The notes under the pieces were generated by a model. It made no database searches. It was not told the origin of the DNA and was given only the letters and a program-made list of their open reading frames with translations. A stretch of DNA of 54,128 nt from Desulfovibrio sp. (GTDB lineage: Bacteria; Desulfobacterota; Desulfovibrionia; Desulfovibrionales; Desulfovibrionaceae), in the NCBI GenBank assembly GCA_031271265.1, contig JAISWB010000025.1, forward strand, positions 1-54,128, given 5' to 3'. The position numbers were made by a program, and so were the translations under genes. Every line of letters starts with the position of its first letter. Positions within the stretch are counted from its first letter, which is position 1. Positions 16,001-25,000 of this stretch are shown here, one piece after another.

Positions 16001-19000
16001 ACGTCATGGGCAACTTCAACTTCAGCCCATACCTGATCTTCCTGTCTGTACGACGGAGCGGTATCTCCCGGTTCCTTTCCGCCGATATGCGTTGCCATCG
16101 GTACGTCGCCGGCGTGCCACCCCGGACGCATGGCCAACGGGCCGAGTTTGCTTTTTACCTTGCCGTCCGCCGCCTGTTCTCCAATTTCGGCGTCGTGCCA
16201 CACGCCGAGTTCGACGGCTTCATTCCGCCCTACATAGAGCGGGAAAAGCTTGCCCGGCGCGTCTTTTCGTACCCGAAACAGCTTATACGCAATTTTCGTT
16301 TTCTTCGGATCGGGCCTAGTGCGGAGGGAAAAAGCAGGGTCGGCAGCAGTTCTTCCCTCTCCGCCCCCCGCAGTTCCTTCAAACACATGCCTGCCGAGCG
16401 TCCTGAGCAAGCGGTCAATTTCCTTTGTTCCCATTCTTCCGTTGCGCCCGGTAGCCGCGGATACGATCCGTTGCCATGCCTCACGCAGCGCAGCGATAAA
16501 CCGCCGCCACCATGTAGCTTCCTGCCCGGTCAACTCCCCGATACTCGCCTTTTCGGCCAGATTCGCAAGGTATTCTTCCATCACCTTGTGCCTGGCCTCC
16601 ATGTTCGAGCGCGGGTCCAGTTCGTACCGTTCGGCAATCTCTCTGATCATCGCATTGCCCATGCCGCCTTGGCTGTCCCATAAGCGATTCAGTAGGCGGG
16701 ACAATTCGCCTTTCCGGAAAAGGCTCCGAAGCCCGTGGTGTACAAGGTTTTCATGCAGCCAGACTTCGACGGCGCGTTCTCCGGATGCCAGATTTTCCGT
16801 CACCAGATACACGGTATCCGTGCCCGGATCGTATACCCCTTCCAGGGCGCTCTCGCGCCCTTTGAAGCGCTGTTTTATGTGCGTCGGTAGTTCCGCAAAG
16901 GAACGCACGATTTTTGTCTCTGCTGCCCTCGTGGCGAGTTTCTGGACTTTCTCCACCGCGCTCGTGATTCGTGTGTGCCGGACGGAGCGAGAGCCGATTG
17001 TCGGGCCGGGGGGAGGCATGTGTTCGCCGGCGGGAGAAAGAGACGCCAGCGGGTCTTCGCCCTTCACGATGTCCCGCGCAACGTCCGTATTCACGTCCGT
17101 CACAAAGCCGCGCCCTTGCTGCTCCAGGACATCCATAATGCGGCGCAAAGTCCTCTCGTCAAGGTTTCGCAAAACCATTGATTGTCCGACCTTGAAGAAG
17201 TCCTGACCGGCTGCGGCGAGAATAGCTCTGTTGCCGTAATACTGCTGCCCGCGCGCCCTTGCCGCAGGAACGGAGATATTGAAATTGCCGGTATTATTCC
17301 GAACAATTACAAAGTCTCTGTCGGAACCTAGCCTGACTATACCGGCATTCGGCTTTACCGTGTTAAGGTACTGCAATGACTGACTGATTGATAAAGCGAC
17401 GTTGCTTGACGACATAAGTTCTTCAACGCTTGCGCCGCGCATCAACACGCCCAAGCGCGTATTCCCTTCGTTATCAGTGAAAGATATAATTCTTGCGCCG
17501 CGGTTCTTTTGTATGAGGGCATCAAACGCGGCAAGTATATTCCCTGTCGCAATTACGACATCTTCTCTTGATTCGCTCTGACCGTTGTCAAACATATTAA
17601 AGAGGCCATCCTTAGCTTCACGGTTCAAAGGAGTAACCTCTATTGCGTTTTTGTTTTCCTCATTATCTCGCATTATTTGAGATACAGGGACATCTATTTC
17701 ACGCCGCGCATCGGCAAGCGCAATGCGTACACTCCAGGCACTCAGCGCCACAGGGTTTTTGCCCCCGCCGGAACGCCTTGAAATAGATGTAACTATCCCC
17801 CTGACAATATCCTTTTCGCCAAACGAAACAGATACTTCATTACCTACGCTGTAGAATCTGTAAATATGTCGCAACTTGCTTAACGCGCCTTGCAATTTGC
17901 TGTAGAGCGATCCCGCCTTTTCTTCATCCATATCCTCCGTTTGTTTTCTATAATACTTGTTGTTATTTTCAAGAACCTTCTCAAACGGGACAAGCTCTTC
18001 TTTACCTTGCCTAATCTTCTCCTTCACTTTCTCAGAAGTAAACGGCTTGCCGATCCGCTTTACGTCATATACACCTAGGTTTGCCCCTTGCGAGAACGGT
18101 GAAGCCCCGTTCGCGTCTACCGCCTTAATAAACTCCGTTTCCGAAATTAGTTTTGCATCCAGCGGCAATGATTGCGCTTCAAGGCTATATTGCCCTGCAT
18201 CCTTTAACTGTTGTATATGGTTTTCGTATTCCATCTCTATCGCCGCATAAACTTCCTCCTGTAAATCTAACGGGAGAAGAGGAATACGCCCTGTTAATTG
18301 CGCGATGGTTATTTGCCTACTATCCCCAAGTCCCATCCTGCTAATAAGCTCAGGGTTCTCCCCCAAAACCATGTTCACAATTTCGTCACCATATTCATTC
18401 ATAAAATCAACAGTATCTTTGAAACTGGTATCAGACTTGCCGGATGCCGTCGTGTTGGCATTCAGGCTTGCCATCTTTTTTGCAAGAACAGCCGCAGGGC
18501 GCTTTTCAATAGGAAGGTCGGAGAACAGCAGTTCATATTCCGGAAGGTTGACCTGCCCCGTCCTGAACACCCTGCCAAGAGTTTGGACAAACGTGTTGAT
18601 GTCCAGCGCGGCCTGAGAAATGATCATCACACGCTGTTTCTGGTCCTTAAACGTCTTGGACGAATGCAGGCTGATGCCGGTGGACCCGGACGTGTTAATG
18701 ATCAACGCGTCGATCATACCGTTGTTGAAGTCGTCTGTGGCCTGCTTGTTGATGCCCGCGCCGGTTGTCCGTCTCGCCAAAGTAGAGCCCCCCCCTGAGT
18801 AATCGACGATGTACCCTCGCCCGGTTATCTCGCCGGCTTTCACGCCCATTTCGCGGAGCCGGTGAAGGATATGGTCAATAGGGGAGACAGGGAGATCAAG
18901 CCTGGATTTTTCTATTATCCCAAGTACGCTATTATAAAGGGCGACGCCTGCCGGCCCAAGTTCTTCGTCAGTAAGCCGCCTTTTGATTTTTATCGGCTTG

Positions 19001-22000
19001 TTTTTATGGTCTACTGCTCCGGTTTTCTCCGTTATCATGCGTGTTTGTTCAAGGTAATTCTTGAACAAATCAGAGAAAGTTAACCTAAACGCATCTCCAA
19101 CTTTCAGGTTATGGGCTTCTATAAACGTCTTCATTGGTGCCTCAAGTGTGTTCTGGAGCGCAATAACTACCTTCTTCCCTTGATTTACCTTTTCGGTAGC
19201 CGATAGAGCCGTTGCTTCTGCCTTTTGAGCAAGCAGGAACTGCGATATAAGATTGTGCATTATTGAGGAAAAACTGGTCGAAGAAGCTCCCTTATCCCCG
19301 GTTGATTGATTCTCACCGGCTGCGCCGCCGAGGTCCGCAAGAGAGTTGTCAATAGACTTAACTACAGCCTCGACATAATCGCTGAAATTCATTATCTGCG
19401 TCATTATCTGCGCTGACGCGACAGCATTTTCTTTCGGAACTGCAATAGTTTTCGTGTTGACGTTTACGCCCTGATAACTATGCTCCCGGCGCAGATATTG
19501 CCCCGCCTCGGTAAGCATGGACGCTACGACCTGTTGCAGCGGGACGCCACCCTGTTTGATCGTTTCAGGAAGTGATTTAATGTCGTTTACAGCGTCACGA
19601 ATATCTGTCTTAAAATAGAGAATCATGTTGTCCGGGCGTTTGGCATACGTTGCGCTGCTGTAGAAAACGCCCTGCGGGGAACTCTTGAGAAGAGAGTAAA
19701 GGAAGGCGGCGATGTTTTCACTGCTGCCTTTTTTCGCTTTCTGCTGCTCACCGCCGCCCGTATGAGCTTCATCAAGAATGAAAACGGCGCGGGCTGCTAT
19801 GCTTTCTAGGAATCTGCGGCGGGGTGTAGGACGATCATTGTTGCCGCTAATTTGGGCATAGGTTGTGAAAACGGCATCGTAATTCTTTGTGCCGTTTTGT
19901 GTAACGTCGGGGAGCAGCGTTTTACCGCCTTTTATTCCTTTGCCCTGGAATTCTATATATGACTGATTGCCCTCTCTTGATGACAAACTTTCATTTGTGG
20001 CGATAGCACGGAAATTTTTCATTCCGATGTCGGCCAAATCTCGTCCCATGTCAGAGTATAGCTGGTCTTTCTGTGTGACAAAAACCGGAATATGGCCTTG
20101 CAGCTTTGCCCAACGCAAAATAGCGGCATTGACGCGGCCTTTGCCGATGCCCGTCATGTCGCCGATGATAAAGCCCTTGCCCGCTGTCATATTGTGAATG
20201 GCAAGCGCAAGGGCGTCTATCTGTTCGGCGCTGAAATACTTATGGAGTTCCTGCTCTGAATAATCAAGGGCATCAGCAACGTACTGGTCTATGGAACCGG
20301 TAATCGCTTCAATTTTGCCGAGGGCATCTCTCGCCGCAGTTCCCATATTCTTGGGAATATAAACTTCAAGAGATGCCCCTTTGCTGGCGGGCTGATAAGG
20401 GTTTTGGTAGGTTGTGCTTTCGCGTTTTACATGCTGTGTTGCAGCAGAGGATTCAGCAGGTCTACCAGATTGCTCAGAGGGTCTTCCGACATCGGGCTTT
20501 TTGTCGCGTTGGCTTTCACCGGAAAAGTCTCGTACTGCAAGTATTGCTCCTGAATCCTGCTCCACACCCCCTGATTCATTATCACCCACGCGTTCTCCGG
20601 GGTGTCGAACGGGTTGCACCACATCATTTCCCCCATGCAGAGGCTTTCCAGGCCCTCGCCCATCGCTGCTCCCCAGTCCCCCTCTTTCCGAATCGCGTCC
20701 AGAATCTTCTGAAGTTTTTCCGTCAGAAGGTCTTTGTAGTCCTCCTCCGTTATGTCCTCCCACGTCGCCGGAAATTCCACCGCCAGCCCCGGAGCTACTT
20801 CCGCCACGTAGTCCTCCCAATTCTCCCCGAACTCCTCCTTCAACCCCTTCAACTCCGGAATCCACCACTTCGTTTCCGCTGCCGGCGGGGTTTCCAGATA
20901 ATCCCACAAGGTCGCTACGTTTTTGCCCATTTACGATCACCTCCTCCAATGCATCAAAAGATTCGTAAACACGCGGAAGCTTTCCGCCGGGGAAAGGCCG
21001 TCCTTCGGTTTTGCCTTTGCCCCCGATGACGATCACGTCAATCGGATACGCGGCGCCCTGCTTGGCATATAGTTTACCATCAATCGTGAAATGATCCAAG
21101 ACACTATAGTTTTCATAAAGCATTTTATAGAACTTTATTTGCGACGCAGCCCTGTATTTTTGTCGCTTCATTTCGTCATGCCCCTGCTTGCCGCCGATTA
21201 TCAGCACGGCGCGCCCGTCTCCCTTCATCGAAAGGAGGGCGCGGGCCACGATTGCATGGTCCAGGTCATACGTGGCGAAGACCACGCCGCCGACGGGTAC
21301 TTCAAACTCCCGGCTTTGACCGTCTGCGTTTTTCACCGTCCCGAACGGCGGGTTGGCAATGACCACATCCACGGTGCGTTCGGGCGTAAACGCGGCCGCA
21401 TCGCTTTGCGTGACAGTGAACCCTTGCTTCTCAAGGTTCTTCGCACGTTCGGGGTTCAGCTCGTTGGTTTCGGTGTTTTTCGGTGAGGCTTCAATAAGCA
21501 GGGCGCCGTTGCCTGCCGTCGGCTCGTAAACCGTTGTACGTCCGCTGATGCCTGCCAGACGCGAAGCGAGAAAGGCCAAGGGGACCGGCGTGGAATACGC
21601 CTGTTGAGCAATGCTCGTGCTGCTCCGAGAGCCGAGAATCGGCTGCTGATCATACAGTTTGACCAAGGCGCGGAAGATGTCGGCGTCCGGTGTAGCGTTG
21701 TCTTTCTCCCGCATGTCCGCAACGATCTCCCGCGCCCGCAGCACAACGGCGAGTTCTATGGCCTCCTCAACTTCCTTCGCGCGCGCCGTACCGGCTTCCA
21801 CCTGCTCGCCGAGGAACGCAGCGGCTTCTTTCCGCGCGTCAACGATGGTCGTAAAAGAACGCCCGTCGGCGAACAGTGCCGCGATATGTTCAGATAGCGA
21901 CGCCGCCTTGGTCGTCGCTTCGTCCTTCGGACTGGCAGGGGCAGGCTCTGCCGGCTTTGCTTCAAGAACAGCAGGGGCAGAGGTTTCAGACGGTTTCGGT

Positions 22001-25000
22001 TGCTGAGCCTCTGCCTTCCGCCGTTCGCGCAAGTGCTTGACGCCCGCGTCTTTGAGAGTTTTCTCAAGTGACCCGTCCGCCTGCACGATGAACCATTCGT
22101 TGTATGTCCCGCTTCCGCTTCCACGGGTGTCTTTCTGGCCGAAGGCCACAACGTCGCCCGGCTTGATACCGGGAATCTCAACCGTACCGCCCGAATCCGC
22201 ATCGCCGTAAAATTTGCCGTCGAACGAGTAGTTTGTTTTCTCGCCGGCCAGGGTGATTTTCGCTCCCCACGGCCTGGAATAGCGTCGGTCATTATACGGG
22301 CCGAACTGCTTGGACACGAGAGTAGGCGCGGGGGGAGTCGAAGGAGGGGCAGGTGCAGGAACAGGGACACTATCCGGCTTCGCCTTGCTTCCCTTTTCAG
22401 CTTCCGGTTCCGGCTTTTTTGCTGTAGCCCCAAAAATCTGCTGCTGCGCCTGCGGGGCAGTAAGTCCGCCGCCAAGCCCGTTGTTCTCCGGAGAAATGTC
22501 CGCTTGCCGGGAATACCGCGCAAATTTATCTGTAAAGTCCGCTTTCTTATCCGTCAGCACGGATTCAAAAATACGAACGGCGAGGCCGTTAAAGCGTTCA
22601 CGCGGAGCTTTACCGCTGAACATGTCCGGGCGGGAGAGGAAAATCTTTGTCTCCTTTTCTCCGGAGCGCGAGAACTCGGCCAGCAAATCAACAGCGTCGC
22701 GCACATCCTCAGTGATGTTCCACTGTTTTCCGACCTGCTCCGCACAGAGGATATGGGGTACAGCGGCATCAAGTTTCCCGACAACCGAGTTCGATAATGC
22801 GGCAAGTGTCTCGTACTTTCGGGCAATTCTGCCCCGCAGTGACCGCTCGACAACGGTTTTGCCGTCCGGGTTCAGGAGGCCGTCTGTACCGACAAGAGCG
22901 TTCTTTTCGCTCTCTTGAATCACGCCATCCTTGACCAGCATTTCGACAATGGAAGCAGAGCCGGGAGAGTCGAACATTTGCCGGAGGCTGTCCGCGTCGC
23001 GCATTGCCACCGCCAACGCTTTAAGAGTGCGTTGACTGAAGCGGTCCCCCCGGCTTTTCGATTCCGAGCGTATGTCCCTGCTGTGCGTAAACTCCTCGTT
23101 CAGCGCCGATATCAGCCCCTGCCGCTCTGGCATGGACAGGTTCTCATCCACACGCCGGATCAATATCGGCTTGTTCATCCCCTGAGCGCTAGTGGGATCA
23201 AGGCCAAGCCTGCCTGCATTGGCAATCACGGCGTTTCTGTACGTCTGCGCGGAAAGGCTGTTAGGTGTCTCGTAAGCCCTTTGAATGGACATAGCCCGCC
23301 CGTTGCCGCCAAGTACATTCCCGTCTTGGTCAACAATGGGTGCGCCCTGATTGGCGTCGGGCGCTTCCATGAGTCTGTCGGGGTCAAGCTGTGCAGCAGC
23401 TTCCAGCACTTTTGCGCGGGAGGCCGGTTCAGCATGATAGCGGCGTTCGTTCTCAAACGCATATTTTGCGTTCTTCTCAAACCCGCGTGAGGGTAAATGC
23501 GATGCCTGAACTTCGTCAGCTTCAACAACATCATAACTGACGTTAAGCTTTTCGCGTCCGGGGACGGCAATACGAGTGCGGCGAGGATCATTCGCTTCCC
23601 CCGATCCCACGGGAGCGGAGGGGGGCTTGACTTCTTCGGTTTGCTCAGAAGACGGCGTTGCGGTCTGACTTCCGGAAAGGCCCTCCGGTTTGCCTTTTTC
23701 CTGTATTATGTCAACGGCCTCTTGCAGGGAAACGTCCAAACGCCTTCCAGTCATATTTTCGTTTTTATAGAAACGAAGGCTGAATTTATTATCCCAGTAG
23801 GATACATGCATAGATTTATCAGGCATCATCCAACGGTAGTCGCCCATGCGCTTCATTCCGAGCGCAGTAAAAACTGTATTCGCTTCCGCCACAAGTATAT
23901 TCTCCGCTTCCCCGTCTTGCTTCTGCGCGGCTTGCGTCTCACCTTGCTGCTCTTGCTGAACTGTCTGAACCCCTGCCGGTTTCAATATCTGCCTGGCTTC
24001 ATCCGCTGATACTAAATGTAGCTTGCCGTTTTCGACAACCGCATACTCTGTCGGTATTCCAAAATGCACAACCGGAGAACCGGGATTTAATTTTATCTGA
24101 ATCACGCCCCCAGATGCTTCTCCATGCCCAAGCACAAGCAAACCTTCGCGTGTCGCGGAAAGTTGCACAGGCCCGCCTCTGGCTTGGTGCTGATCTTTTG
24201 GCAGAAGAAACGGAATAATAACATAGGTATCGTCGCCGTCCTGCTCTATTTCAGCGAGTTCTAGAATCGCGCCGCTTTTCGTGATATTTACGCTCTGGTC
24301 ATCTTCCTGCTTGGGCGCGGCTTGCGCTTCCCCTTCTTCTTCCTCCGGCGTCTGCGGCGTCTGTCCTTTTTGTATGGGTTCGGGCGGTAAAGCAGATTCA
24401 GGAGGTAAAGCCGGGGAAGGCGGCGGCGCGGCCTGCATCGGTGACAGTGCCCCGGAAACGCCTCTTACAGGCCCCGCAGACGGCATCGGGGGAGAAACCG
24501 GGGCAGGCGCGGGCATAGGGGCAGGCGCGGGCACGGGAGCAGGCATAGAGGGAGCGGGAGCAGGCATCGGCATTGAGGCCGGCGCGGGAGGCATGGCCGG
24601 AGGCGGCGCCACGTTCGGCCCCGGTGTCACTTCCTGCGGAAGCGGCATCCCTGCCGCCGCAGCCTGCTGCGTCGTATCTCCGCGCGGTTGTATCTGGTTC
24701 GGCGCGTTCAACGATTGGGCAACACCGGCTATAATCGGACCGGGCGCGGGCAACGCAGAGCCGACAGGCATACTTTGCAGGTCTGCCTGCATCTGTCCAC
24801 GTGTCGGTGGCGGGAGCGCCGGGCGCGGAGCAGGCCCCTGCTGCGGGACGCCGGGAGACGACGGCGCGAGGGATTGCAACTTAGATTGCATCGTCTGAGG
24901 CGTCAAAGCGCTCCTCACACCTCCCCCGACGGAAGGGGCGAGTAGGTCCACCGTCTCCCCGGAATCCACCGAGGGAGCGTAACTCAACTGTGACCGTCCT

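Noticed and set aside
15592..16683. A 363-codon plus-strand frame opposite the polyvalent gene
   Set aside because: Antisense of conserved polyvalent domains; composition typical of a high-GC shadow and no ribosome site.
24281..24898. Gly/Ala-rich plus-strand frame of 205 codons
   Set aside because: It is the complement of the Pro/Ala/Met-rich linker of the polyvalent protein.
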